Translations under genes and position numbers: made by a program | The notes under the pieces: model-generated | Database searches by the model: none | The model's input: only the letters and a program-made list of their open reading frames with translations | What the model was told of the DNA's origin: nothing | In this document: piece after piece, positions 1 through 5,418 of the stretch | Layout of the letters: each line of letters begins with the position of its first letter | Position numbering within the stretch: position 1 is the stretch's first letter | Assembly: GCA_036490955.1 (NCBI GenBank) | Contig: DASXCX010000068.1 | Span: 1-6,279, forward strand | DNA length: 6,279 nt | Direction of reading: 5' to 3' | Origin: CAIKMD01 sp036490955 | GTDB taxonomy: Bacteria > Pseudomonadota > Alphaproteobacteria > ATCC43930 > CGMCC-115725

Positions 1-1
1 C

Positions 2-208
2 ATCGCCGGTTGGGGCATCGGCACGATGAAGCCGCTGACGCCCCCGGCACCGGAACCGGCGCTCTCGGTCGTGCCCTCGCGCGGCCATTTCGGACCGCTG
101 CCCGGCAGCGATTACCTCGGCGCCAACGGCTATGGCGGACCGCTCAGCGCCGGCGTCGGTAGCGGTAATCTCGGCGGCACGCTTCAGCCGCTGAGCGGCA
201 GCCAGTGA
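2..208 (+). CDS. Hypothetical protein, C-terminal fragment (Gly/Pro/Ser-rich tail)
   Basis: The reading frame is open from base 2 to a TGA at 206-208, so this is most likely the last 68 residues of a gene that begins before the window. The visible part starts with IAGWGIGTM, which could be the end of a membrane segment. It continues as a low-complexity tail rich in Gly, Pro, Ser and Leu, with motifs such as LPGSDYLGANGYGG and VGSGNLGG. An internal ATG at 26 has no Shine-Dalgarno sequence, so I do not take it as the start. The composition suggests a disordered or surface-exposed C-terminus. I recognise no domain and can assign no function. Strong G/C preference at third positions supports real coding. 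The main doubt is that only the tail is visible. Confidence 0.55.
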   Translation: MAGWGIGTMKPLTPPAPEPALSVVPSRGHFGPLPGSDYLGANGYGGPLSAGVGSGNLGGTLQPLSGSQ

Positions 209-257
209 AAGCGTTCACCCAGTCAATCCTCATTGCTTGGCGCTGACTCACCTCGCG

Positions 258-290
258 TTGACAGTGTTGCTGTCCGCTGACAGCTGATAG
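258..290 (+). promoter_or_regulatory. Possible -35 element and small hairpin upstream of the 314 gene
   Basis: The 105-bp gap between the first two plus-strand genes contains a perfect TTGACA at 258-263. The best -10-like sequence, TGATAG at 285-290, lies 21 nt further on, which is too far for a good sigma-70 promoter. The TTGACA overlaps a perfect 5-bp inverted repeat (GACAG 260-264 and CTGTC 270-274, 5-nt loop) that has no T-run after it, so it is not a terminator. This is a weak promoter candidate only. Confidence 0.2.
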
Positions 291-313
291 CCCTCCGCTT
301 CTCGTCTATCATT

Positions 314-769
314 ATGCGCATGCGATCAGCGATCGGTGCGGCACTAAGCTTTCTCACCTGGCTTGCGGTGCTGTGGACGATCTATGCCGAGCAGAATCAC
401 CTGCTTCTCTATGTCGGCGATCCCGAGATCGCCTTCGGCATCGGCGAATTTATCGATATCGCGGTGGCGGCGGTCCTCCTCGTCTATGCGATCTATGAGG
501 TCTTTCATTTCGTCGGCGCGACCGGCGCGCTTGATCGCGCCGCCGCGGCGCATCCCGCGCTCGACGCACTCGTGCTGATCCTGCTCGCCGCGCTCGGCTG
601 GGGCATTTATCGCGACATCACCCACTTCCGGCACTTGTTATTCCGCGCAGAGCCTTTCGGCGACGATGCCGACGCCCTCGCGGCAATTTTTCTGGCGCTC
701 GGCGCCCTCAAAACCGGCTATCACGGCGTGCGCGCGCTGCGCGCCCTCGCCCATTTGACGCGCAGCTGA
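314..769 (+). CDS. Hypothetical four-helix integral membrane protein
   Basis: This 151-residue protein has four hydrophobic segments, at about residues 8-24, 46-67, 84-99 and 119-136, and is therefore probably an inner-membrane protein. A short basic N-terminus (MRMR) and a basic C-terminal stretch (HGVRALRALAHLTRS) would both face the cytoplasm under the positive-inside rule, consistent with an even number of helices. Conserved-looking charged residues lie near helix ends (GDPEIAFGIGEFIDI, YRDITHFRHLLF). No family is recognised and no function is proposed. The start is uncertain: neither ATG 314 nor the in-frame ATG at 320 has a Shine-Dalgarno sequence (upstream bases are ctatcatt). A hydratase gene follows on the same strand after about 90 bp, so co-transcription is possible but not shown. 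Confidence 0.75.
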   Translation: MRMRSAIGAALSFLTWLAVLWTIYAEQNHLLLYVGDPEIAFGIGEFIDIAVAAVLLVYAIYEVFHFVGATGALDRAAAAHPALDALVLILLAALGWGIYRDITHFRHLLFRAEPFGDDADALAAIFLALGALKTGYHGVRALRALAHLTRS

Positions 770-810
770 CTCATCGTATTCGATCGGAGACCAACGCCGC
801 GGACCGTGAT

Positions 811-839
811 TTGATCCGAGCGCCGACGCACGGCACAAT
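811..839 (+). promoter_or_regulatory. Candidate sigma-70-like promoter for the MaoC-like gene
   Basis: TTGATC at 811-816 (4 of 6 matches to the -35 consensus) is followed, after exactly 17 nt, by CACAAT at 834-839 (4 of 6 matches to TATAAT). Transcription would start near 846, leaving only a short leader containing the ribosome binding site at 847-851. The spacing is ideal but both boxes are imperfect, so this is tentative. Confidence 0.3.
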
Positions 840-846
840 CGCACGC

Positions 847-851
847 GGAGG
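847..851 (+). promoter_or_regulatory. Shine-Dalgarno GGAGG that sets the start of the MaoC-like gene
   Basis: GGAGG lies 7 nt before the ATG at 859. The frame stays open further upstream to an ATG at 811, but that codon has no ribosome binding site, and the 16 extra residues it would add do not resemble the family's N-terminus. I therefore choose 859. Confidence 0.7.
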
Positions 852-858
852 CAATGGT

Positions 859-1332
859 ATGCGCATCTTTCCGGATATTGCCGCGCTGAAGCAGGCGACT
901 GCGGCGGGCGACAGCGATCTCGGCGTGAGCGGCTGGGTCACGGTCGATCAGGCGATGATCGACCGCTTCGCCGAAGCTACCGGCGATTTCCAATGGATCC
1001 ATGTCGATGTCGAGCGCGCCAAGGCCTCGCCTTTCGGCACCACGATCGCGCATGGCTGGCTCACCCTGTCGCTGCTCGCGCGGCTTTCCAGCGAGACTTA
1101 CCGCGTCGAGCAACTCGCGGCGCGGCTCAATTACGGCTGCAACAAGGTACGCTTCACGGCGCCCGTGCCGGCCGGCAGCCGCTTGCGCGCCAAGTTCCGC
1201 ATCGTCTCCGTTGAAGACGTACCGCAAGGCACGCGCCTCACCAGCGAAGCCACCGTCGAGCGCGAAGGCAGCGACAAGCCGGTCTGCGTCGCCGAGCTCG
1301 TCGGCATCCTCATCCCGCCGAAAGCCACCTAG
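859..1332 (+). CDS. MaoC family dehydratase (NodN/Rv0130-like hot-dog hydratase)
   Basis: This 157-residue, single hot-dog-domain protein belongs to the MaoC-like (R)-specific enoyl-CoA hydratase group, which adds water to trans-2-enoyl-CoA thioesters in the cytoplasm. The hydratase signature is intact. FAEATGDFQWIHVD (37-50) holds the catalytic Asp43 and His48, and ASPFGTTIAHGWLTLSLL (56-73) forms the hot-dog helix region. NYGCNKVRFTAPVPAGSRLR (91-110) is typical of the short NodN/Rv0130-type members. The length fits a complete one-domain enzyme. Family membership is secure, but the acyl chain substrate and pathway cannot be read from the sequence, and no beta-oxidation or polyhydroxyalkanoate genes are nearby. 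NodN itself is linked to nodulation, but this branch also occurs in non-symbionts, so no symbiotic role is claimed. It runs tail to tail with the MAPEG gene, 4 nt between stops. Confidence 0.92.
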   Translation: MRIFPDIAALKQATAAGDSDLGVSGWVTVDQAMIDRFAEATGDFQWIHVDVERAKASPFGTTIAHGWLTLSLLARLSSETYRVEQLAARLNYGCNKVRFTAPVPAGSRLRAKFRIVSVEDVPQGTRLTSEATVEREGSDKPVCVAELVGILIPPKAT

Positions 1333-1336
1333 GGCT

Positions 1337-1705
1337 TCACGCGCTCATGACGAAGAGCGCGAGGACACAGATGAGGGCGAGCGACCAGACGATCGAGCGC
1401 AAGGTCGCGAGATCGGCGATATAGAGCGCGGTATAGCCGATCCGCAGCAGGATGAAGGCGCCGGCGGCGATATCGACCTTCGCCTGCGGCACTTGTGCCA
1501 ACTCGGCGACGATCACGGCCGCGGCGAACGGCGCGAAAGCCTCGAAATGATTGCGATGCGCCCAATTTGCCCGCTGCCGCCAGCCGGTCAGCGCGGCGAG
1601 AGTCGCGCGCGGCGCATGATTGTCGACGCCGCCGGATTTCGCGAGCACCACCGCCGCGTAGGGGAGGAACATCGCGACGACAACCATCCAATAGGCAAAG
1701 GTCAT
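1337..1705 (-). CDS. MAPEG family membrane protein
   Basis: This 122-residue inner-membrane protein resembles the MAPEG superfamily (membrane-associated proteins in eicosanoid and glutathione metabolism), whose eukaryotic members include glutathione transferases. Four hydrophobic segments lie at about residues 2-22, 53-70, 77-97 and 101-120, the standard MAPEG topology and size. The diagnostic stretch is RANWAHRNHFEAFAPF (45-60), with Asn52, Glu55 and Pro59 as in the family pattern NxxExxP at the start of helix 2. The second half (ILLRIGYTALYIADLATLRS) also fits bacterial MAPEG proteins. Many bacterial members have no demonstrated glutathione activity, so I do not assign a reaction. A GGGGA sequence a few nt before the ATG at 1705 is a plausible weak ribosome binding site. 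The gene converges on the MaoC-like gene with almost no space for a terminator. Confidence 0.87.
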   Translation of the reverse strand: MTFAYWMVVVAMFLPYAAVVLAKSGGVDNHAPRATLAALTGWRQRANWAHRNHFEAFAPFAAAVIVAELAQVPQAKVDIAAGAFILLRIGYTALYIADLATLRSIVWSLALICVLALFVMSA

Positions 1706-1760
1706 GATCGTCCCCGGAAATTGGCCGGTCTCCCGGGCAACGCGGTCCGCTGGAACAGTT

Positions 1761-1797
1761 CGGCCGGCACACCGCCCTGAAGGCAGCGCGCCGGCCG
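1761..1797 (-). terminator. GC-rich hairpin after the 1826-2047 gene, possible weak terminator
   Basis: CGGCCGGC at 1761-1768 pairs perfectly with GCCGGCCG at 1790-1797, and a small inner stem (GCC 1774-1776 with GGC 1782-1784) can form inside the loop. It lies about 30 nt beyond the stop of the minus-strand gene and before the MAPEG gene. No T-run follows on either strand, so it may act as an RNA 3'-end stabiliser or pause site rather than a true intrinsic terminator. The 120 bp between the two genes hold nothing else that I recognise. Confidence 0.35.
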
Positions 1798-1825
1798 GAA
1801 ATTCTATCAGCGAATGGCAGCGACG

Positions 1826-2047
1826 CTAATTCGCGTAAGAACTCCCGTTGGCCCCATTCAACTCGGCGGCCGGCGTGTAGTCGGTGGTCGGCGCTTCCGG
1901 CTCCTCGCCGACGGCCGAGAGTGCTTTCACCATCGCGGCGCGGCAATCCCGCCATCCCGCTGCATAGGCCTCGGTCTCGGCCTTGACGGCGGTTTCCGTC
2001 AACAGACGCAGCAAACGCTGCAACTCGTTACTTGCTTCGCTGCTCAT
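1826..2047 (-). CDS. Hypothetical small acidic protein, helical N-terminus
   Basis: This 73-residue protein is unrecognised. Residues 1-46 look strongly helical, with leucines spaced as in an amphipathic helix (NELQRLLRLLTETAVKAETE) followed by AYAAGWRDCRAAMVKAL. Residues 47-73 are Pro/Glu/Ala/Asn-rich and probably disordered (GEEPEAPTTDYTPAAELNG). There is no signal peptide or membrane segment, so it is probably cytoplasmic and perhaps oligomeric. The start at 2047 is well supported: AGGA lies 5 nt upstream within a purine-rich run. A single cysteine (Cys35) is present. The gene is divergent from the short plus-strand gene at 2220. An overlapping plus-strand frame (1814-2185) lacks comparable start signals. 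I can propose no function. Confidence 0.7.
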   Translation of the reverse strand: MSSEASNELQRLLRLLTETAVKAETEAYAAGWRDCRAAMVKALSAVGEEPEAPTTDYTPAAELNGANGSSYAN

Positions 2048-2189
2048 CCTCTTCCTGCTCCCCTAAAAATGTCGCCTCGATCCCAAGGACGGGGTGCGCA
2101 CCTCTTTCGCAATCCCGCACAAGGAGCAAGCCTGATATCCCACCGCTTCGAGTCGGGTCCAGATGAATCTCATCGGAATGGATGATGAC

Positions 2190-2195
2190 TATAAT
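2190..2195 (+). promoter_or_regulatory. Perfect -10 hexamer TATAAT in a divergent intergenic region
   Basis: TATAAT occurs at 2190-2195 in an A/T-rich island (actataataatgg) inside an otherwise GC-rich region between two divergent genes. A TG two bases upstream makes it nearly an extended -10. No clear -35 hexamer lies 16-18 nt upstream. If it is used, transcription would begin near 2202, which favours the 2220 or 2268 start for the plus-strand gene over 2163. The opposite strand also reads TATAGT here, so the island could serve either direction. Confidence 0.4.
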
Positions 2196-2219
2196 AATGG
2201 CAGAAGGGTGACGCGCGGC

Positions 2220-2405
2220 ATGTCCCGGTCGAGGAACCAAGCGGCGCTCACGCAGTTTGAACAACGCATGGATGAACAAGAGAAACCCGTTCTCTCGGCG
2301 AACGAGGCAAGGCAAGCGACGCGCGGCCACGGCGTGCGCTATGTGCTCGCGATCTCGGTGACGCTTGCGGTCCTCGCGATGCTGATCGCGTATTTCGTCG
2401 CCTAG
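2220..2405 (+). CDS. Small tail-anchored membrane protein (ARQ/GHGVRYVL type)
   Basis: This is a short protein of 61 residues if it starts at ATG 2220. A polar charged N-terminal part (KPVLSANEARQATRGHGVR) is followed by one C-terminal transmembrane helix (VLAISVTLAVLAMLIAYFVA) ending at the stop, so it is probably an inner-membrane protein with its N-terminus in the cytoplasm. I recall similar 45-60-residue proteins of unknown function in Hyphomicrobiales, sharing the ARQ...GH.VRYVL pattern. Three starts are possible: 2163, 2220 and 2268. ATG 2220 has AGAAGGG about 11 nt upstream. ATG 2268 gives a 45-residue protein closest to my memory of the family but has no clear ribosome binding site. 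Upstream of 2220 the third-position GC drops and a TATAAT hexamer overlaps, which argues against 2163. It converges on the GIY-YIG gene with 10 nt between stops. Confidence 0.65.
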   Translation: MSRSRNQAALTQFEQRMDEQEKPVLSANEARQATRGHGVRYVLAISVTLAVLAMLIAYFVA

Positions 2406-2415
2406 ACTCGGGCGG

Positions 2416-2694
2416 CTATCGCTCGTCGATCAGGGCCGCACGCAATTCCTGGCGGAACTTGCGCGCGCGTTTCAAATGCCACTCCCGACTCATCGCCTCG
2501 CCGCGTGTCGCGCAGCACTCGGCATAGAGCAGGCGCCAATCGCGGCCGCGCGTCGAGCGCGCGCCATTCCCGCCATTATGCTGCGCGAGGCGCCGTTCGA
2601 GATCGAGCGTCCAGCCGACATAGGTACGGCAATCGCCGCCGCGCCGGCTGCCGAGGATATAGACGAAACAGCGCGGCGCGGTTGCGTCTGCCAT
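2416..2694 (-). CDS. GIY-YIG nuclease family protein (UPF0213/YhbQ-like)
   Basis: This 92-residue, single-domain GIY-YIG protein is the normal size of the stand-alone UPF0213 group. The fold's landmarks appear in order: FVYIL (10-14, the GIY strand), TYVGWTLDLERRLAQHN (24-40, the YIG strand plus the conserved Arg/His helix), GARSTRGRDWRLLYAE (44-59), and REWHLKR (70-76), in which Glu71 matches the metal-binding glutamate. All expected catalytic positions are therefore present. Proteins of this group are presumed DNA- or RNA-cleaving enzymes, but the biological role of most is unknown. The start at 2694 lies 7 nt after the stop of the ABC permease on the same strand, and the ribosome binding site (GAGGA) overlaps the permease's last codons, so translation may be coupled. 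The functional link to transport is probably incidental. Confidence 0.9.
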   Translation of the reverse strand: MADATAPRCFVYILGSRRGGDCRTYVGWTLDLERRLAQHNGGNGARSTRGRDWRLLYAECCATRGEAMSREWHLKRARKFRQELRAALIDER

Positions 2695-2701
2695 CGCCGG
2701 C

Positions 2702-3484
2702 CTATTCCTCGTCCGGCAACGCGCTCTCGTGCCAGCGTTTCAAGAGTGCATTCGACAGCCAGGACAGCGCGGCGAAAATCAGGATGCCGCTCAGCGAGAG
2801 AAGGAAGAGCGCCGCGAAAAGCCGGGGAATCTCGAGCCGGTAGCCGGCTTCGAGGATGCGCGAGGCGAGGCCCGTCGAGGTGCCCCCGGTGCCGGCGACG
2901 AACTCCGCGACCACCGCGCCGATCAGCGCCAGCCCGCCGCTGATACGCACGCCGGCGAGGAAAAGCGGCAGCGCCGAAGGCAAGCGCAGGAAACGCAGCG
3001 CCTGCCAGCGAGAGGCGCCGTAGAGTTGAAACAGCGCGGCAAGATTACGGTCGGCGCTGTTGAGGCCGAGCGTCGTGTTGGCGACGATCGGAAAAAAGGC
3101 GACGATCCAGGCGCAGATCAGCAGCGATGCGAAAGTGTCGTTGACCCAGATGATGATCAGCGGCGCGATCGAGACGATCGGCGTCACTTGCAAAATGACC
3201 GCGTAGGGGAAGAACGAAACCTCGAGCAAGCGCCACTGCGCGAAGCAAACCGCGATCGCGCCGCCCAAGATCACGGCCGCGGCGAGGGCCGCCAAGGTGA
3301 TGCGCAAGGTGACGGCGAGCGAGCCGAGCAAGCTCGGCCCGTCGCTCCACAAGGTCTCCGCGACAAGGATCGGACCGGGCAGGATGTAGGATGGAATACC
3401 CTCGATGCGCACCGCCGCTTCCCAGGCGATGAGGAAGACCGCGCCGAGGATCAGCGGCGCGAGGATGCGCGCGGGATGAGTCAT
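2702..3484 (-). CDS. ABC transporter permease (SsuC/TauC/ThiX-type)
   Basis: This 260-residue inner-membrane permease of the binding-protein-dependent family forms the translocation channel of an importer, probably as a homodimer. Hydrophobic segments lie at about 8-25, 59-82, 90-112, 118-138, 181-199 and 222-247, giving six helices as usual for this class. The cytoplasmic EAA loop that docks onto the ATPase is clear at 154-180 (LYGASRWQALRFLRLPSALP), with the conserved Gly156. The N-terminal PSYILPGPILV (31-41) is typical of the nitrate/sulfonate/taurine group. The ATG at 3484 overlaps the ATPase stop as ATGA, so the two subunits are translationally coupled. Substrate specificity cannot be read from the permease. 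The length is normal and no defect is seen. Confidence 0.93.
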   Translation of the reverse strand: MTHPARILAPLILGAVFLIAWEAAVRIEGIPSYILPGPILVAETLWSDGPSLLGSLAVTLRITLAALAAAVILGGAIAVCFAQWRLLEVSFFPYAVILQVTPIVSIAPLIIIWVNDTFASLLICAWIVAFFPIVANTTLGLNSADRNLAALFQLYGASRWQALRFLRLPSALPLFLAGVRISGGLALIGAVVAEFVAGTGGTSTGLASRILEAGYRLEIPRLFAALFLLSLSGILIFAALSWLSNALLKRWHESALPDEE

Positions 3485-4257
3485 TGCGCCGCCTTCGCCA
3501 GGATGTGCGAGAGCCGCGCGCAGAGCGCGGTGTAATCGCTCGCGGTGCGGAGCGCGGCTTCACGCGGATAAGCGAGGTTGATCGGCACGTCGGCGGCGAT
3601 GCGGCCCGGGCGCTTGGTCATCACCACGATGCGATTCGAGAGGAACACCGATTCGAAAACGCTATGCGTGACGAAGATCACCGTCCATTGATGCGCTTGC
3701 CACAGCGTCAACAAATCTTCGTTGAGCTTGAAGCGGGTGATCTCGTCGAGCGCGGCGAAAGGCTCGTCGAGCAAGAGAAGCTGCGGCTCGGTGACGAGGG
3801 CGCGCGCGATCGAGACGCGCATCTTCATGCCGCCCGAGAGCTCGCGCGGATAGGTGCTGGCGAAAGCATCGAGCCCGACCGCGGCGAGCGTCGCTTCGAT
3901 CTTCGGCGCCGCCTCGCCCTGCGCGACGCCCATCAGGCGCAGCGGCAAATAGACGTTGTCCCAGACCGTCGCCCAGGGCATCAGCGTCGGCTCCTGAAAG
4001 ACGAAGCCGATCTTGCCGCGCGCGACGCCGTGCAAGGCGATGCGGCCTTCGCTCGGCGGCGTCAGGCCGGCGATGAGGCGCAGCAGCGTGCTCTTGCCGC
4101 AACCCGACGGGCCCAAGAGTGAGAGGAATGCTCCTGACGCGATGGTGAGATCGATGCCGCTAAGCGCGACCGTGCCGGTTCGGAAGGTTTTGCCGATGCC
4201 CCTAACGTCAACGAGGGGGACCTCGACAATCGGCGACGCGGTCCCGTTCGCATTCAT
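3481..4257 (-). CDS. ABC transporter ATP-binding protein (SsuB/TauB/ThiZ-type)
   Basis: This 258-residue cytoplasmic ATPase energises the importer. All nucleotide-binding motifs are present: Walker A GPSGCGKST (49-57), Q-loop Gln88 in FVFQEPTLMPW, ABC signature LSGGM (140-144), Walker B LLLLDE (160-165) followed by the D-loop ALD (169-171), and the switch histidine His198 in VIFVTHSVFESVFL. The FQEPTLMPWATVWDNV stretch and the C-terminal MTKRPGRIAADVPINL are characteristic of the nitrate/sulfonate/taurine/thiamine-precursor subgroup. The gene begins 10 nt after the binding-protein stop and overlaps the permease start by 4 nt, so the three form one operon. Upstream of ATG 4257 only a weak purine-rich ribosome binding site (AAGCCGAA) is seen, suggesting dependence on translation of the preceding gene. 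Confidence 0.95.
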   Translation of the reverse strand: MNANGTASPIVEVPLVDVRGIGKTFRTGTVALSGIDLTIASGAFLSLLGPSGCGKSTLLRLIAGLTPPSEGRIALHGVARGKIGFVFQEPTLMPWATVWDNVYLPLRLMGVAQGEAAPKIEATLAAVGLDAFASTYPRELSGGMKMRVSIARALVTEPQLLLLDEPFAALDEITRFKLNEDLLTLWQAHQWTVIFVTHSVFESVFLSNRIVVMTKRPGRIAADVPINLAYPREAALRTASDYTALCARLSHILAKAAQ

Positions 4258-4267
4258 TTCGGCTTGA

Positions 4268-5284
4268 TCATTTGGATTGGGCGCTCATGCCGACGCGCTG
4301 ATCGACGAAGCGCAGCGCGTAGCCCTTCTTCCAATCCATGTCCTTGGGATAGAGGCCTTCGCCCGACATCACAGTGAAGAAATCCTGCCAGCGCGCGTCG
4401 CTCATCGCTCCGACCCCGACCTTCTTGGAATCGCCGCTATCGACGATGCCCTGTGCCTTCATCGTGTCATGCGCGTATTTGAGCAGGTCGTCCGATTGGT
4501 CTGGATTGTCGTGCTTGATCAAGGCATAGGCCGGCGACGGATCGCCATCGAGGAAGGAATACCAGCCCTCGATGCTGGCGTTGACGAAGCGCTGCACGAG
4601 ATCGGGCTTCTCATCGATCAACTTCTGCGAGGTCTCGATGATCGAGCCATAGCTGGTATAGCCGGCATCGGCGAGCAGGAAGACCGCCGGCTTCACGCCG
4701 CCCTGCTTCTCGATGAGAAACGGCTCGCTCGTCAGATAGCCTTGCTGCACCGCATTCTTGTCGGCGAGGAATGGCGTCATGTTGAAATTGTAGGGACGGA
4801 TCTGATCATCGCCGTAGCCGAACTTCGCCTTCAAGAACAACCACCAGCCGACGCGCGTATCGGCTCCGATCATGATCGGCTTGCCTTTGAGCGCGGCAAG
4901 GCTGTCATTGCCGATCCCGGGATGCGCGATCAGCACCGACGGATCCTTCTGGAAGAAGCCCGCGACCGCGACCATCGGGATTTTCTCTTTGGCGAAATTC
5001 ATCGCGGTAAAGGAGGCCGGCGCTTCGTCGAAATCCAAGCGCCCCGCGGCGAGGAGCTGCGTGTGGTTCACCTGCGGCCCGCCCTGACGCAACGTAACCT
5101 TCAACCCGTATTTCTCGTAAATGCCGGTGGCCAGCGCCTGGTAATAACCACCATGCTCGGCCTCAGCCTGCCAATCGGTGCCGAAGGTGACTTGGTCGAA
5201 CGCCGCAGCCGGCGCGGGAAGGCCCGCCAGAGCGAGCATCGCGCCCACAACGCCGAGCGCCGTCGAGATGAGACGCACCATCAT
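4268..5284 (-). CDS. ABC transporter substrate-binding protein (NMT1/THI5-like)
   Basis: This 338-residue periplasmic binding protein is the first gene of the importer operon. Residues 1-28 form a Sec signal peptide with a basic start, a hydrophobic core and a PAAA cleavage site before Phe29. No lipobox cysteine is present, so the mature protein is soluble. The mature N-terminus VTFGTDWQAEAEHGGYYQAL (32-51), followed by ATGIYEKYGLKVTLRQGG, is the NMT1/THI5-like pattern shared with ThiY, SsuA and TauA; in ThiY/THI5 this region contacts a pyrimidine. Later landmarks are FDEAPASF (85-92), LKGKPIMIGADTRVGWW and QQGYLTSEP. I recall close Bradyrhizobium relatives annotated only as nitrate/sulfonate or generic ABC binding proteins, so the ligand is unresolved (pyrimidine precursor, sulfonate or flavin-like are all possible). 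The start is MM: GAGG lies 2 nt before ATG 5284 but 5 nt before ATG 5281, which may be the true start. Confidence 0.92.
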   Translation of the reverse strand: MMVRLISTALGVVGAMLALAGLPAPAAAFDQVTFGTDWQAEAEHGGYYQALATGIYEKYGLKVTLRQGGPQVNHTQLLAAGRLDFDEAPASFTAMNFAKEKIPMVAVAGFFQKDPSVLIAHPGIGNDSLAALKGKPIMIGADTRVGWWLFLKAKFGYGDDQIRPYNFNMTPFLADKNAVQQGYLTSEPFLIEKQGGVKPAVFLLADAGYTSYGSIIETSQKLIDEKPDLVQRFVNASIEGWYSFLDGDPSPAYALIKHDNPDQSDDLLKYAHDTMKAQGIVDSGDSKKVGVGAMSDARWQDFFTVMSGEGLYPKDMDWKKGYALRFVDQRVGMSAQSK

Positions 5285-5363
5285 GTCCTCGCGCCCTTTC
5301 GGAAGATAGCTGTCGCCAAAAGCCGGGACTTTCTAGCGCAAGGCCACCGTATGCGGCGATAAC

Positions 5364-5385
5364 AAAAACGCGCGGGGAGCCCGCG
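5364..5385 (-). terminator. Intrinsic terminator between the XRE regulator and the ABC operon
   Basis: Read on the minus strand, CGCGGG (5385-5380), a CTC loop and CCCGCG (5376-5371) form a perfect 6-bp all-GC stem, followed 2 nt later by TTTTT (5368-5364). This is a good rho-independent terminator about 50 nt after the regulator's stop codon and 80 nt before the binding-protein gene. It suggests that the regulator and transporter are separate transcription units, unless the terminator is bypassed by the overlapping hairpin at 5381-5404. Confidence 0.6.
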
Positions 5386-5404
5386 GGCACGGCCTCGCCC
5401 GCGG
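5381..5404 (-). repeat. Perfect 8-bp inverted repeat overlapping the terminator stem
   Basis: CCGCGGGC (5381-5388) and GCCCGCGG (5397-5404) are exact inverted repeats around an 8-nt spacer. On the minus-strand transcript this hairpin is made before the terminator and uses bases 5381-5385 that the terminator stem also needs, so the two cannot form together. It could act as an anti-terminator, or the overlap may be chance in GC-rich sequence. Confidence 0.45.
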
Positions 5405-5418
5405 CACGTCACGACAGA

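Noticed and set aside
859..1332. Calling the hydratase nodN and inferring symbiosis
   Set aside because: The NodN/Rv0130-like motif is shared by many non-symbiotic bacteria, and there are no other nod genes in the window.
1001..1780. Plus-strand frame of 259 codons overlapping the MaoC-like and MAPEG genes
   Set aside because: It overlaps two genes with strong family signatures, and its own translation is Ser/Arg/Ala-rich and low in complexity.
1329..1955. Minus-strand frame of 208 codons spanning the MAPEG gene and beyond
   Set aside because: Its product is Arg/Ala/Gly-rich without recognisable motifs and overlaps the well-supported MAPEG gene in another frame.
1814..2185. Plus-strand frame of 123 codons opposite the small acidic protein
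   Set aside because: No ribosome binding site or family resemblance, and the minus-strand frame has a good ribosome binding site. I cannot fully exclude it.
4277..5362. Long plus-strand open frame of 361 codons opposite the substrate-binding protein
   Set aside because: It is antisense to a protein with clear family motifs and a signal peptide. Its translation is rich in Arg, Glu, His and Ile without domain features, as expected for a mirror frame in GC-rich DNA.
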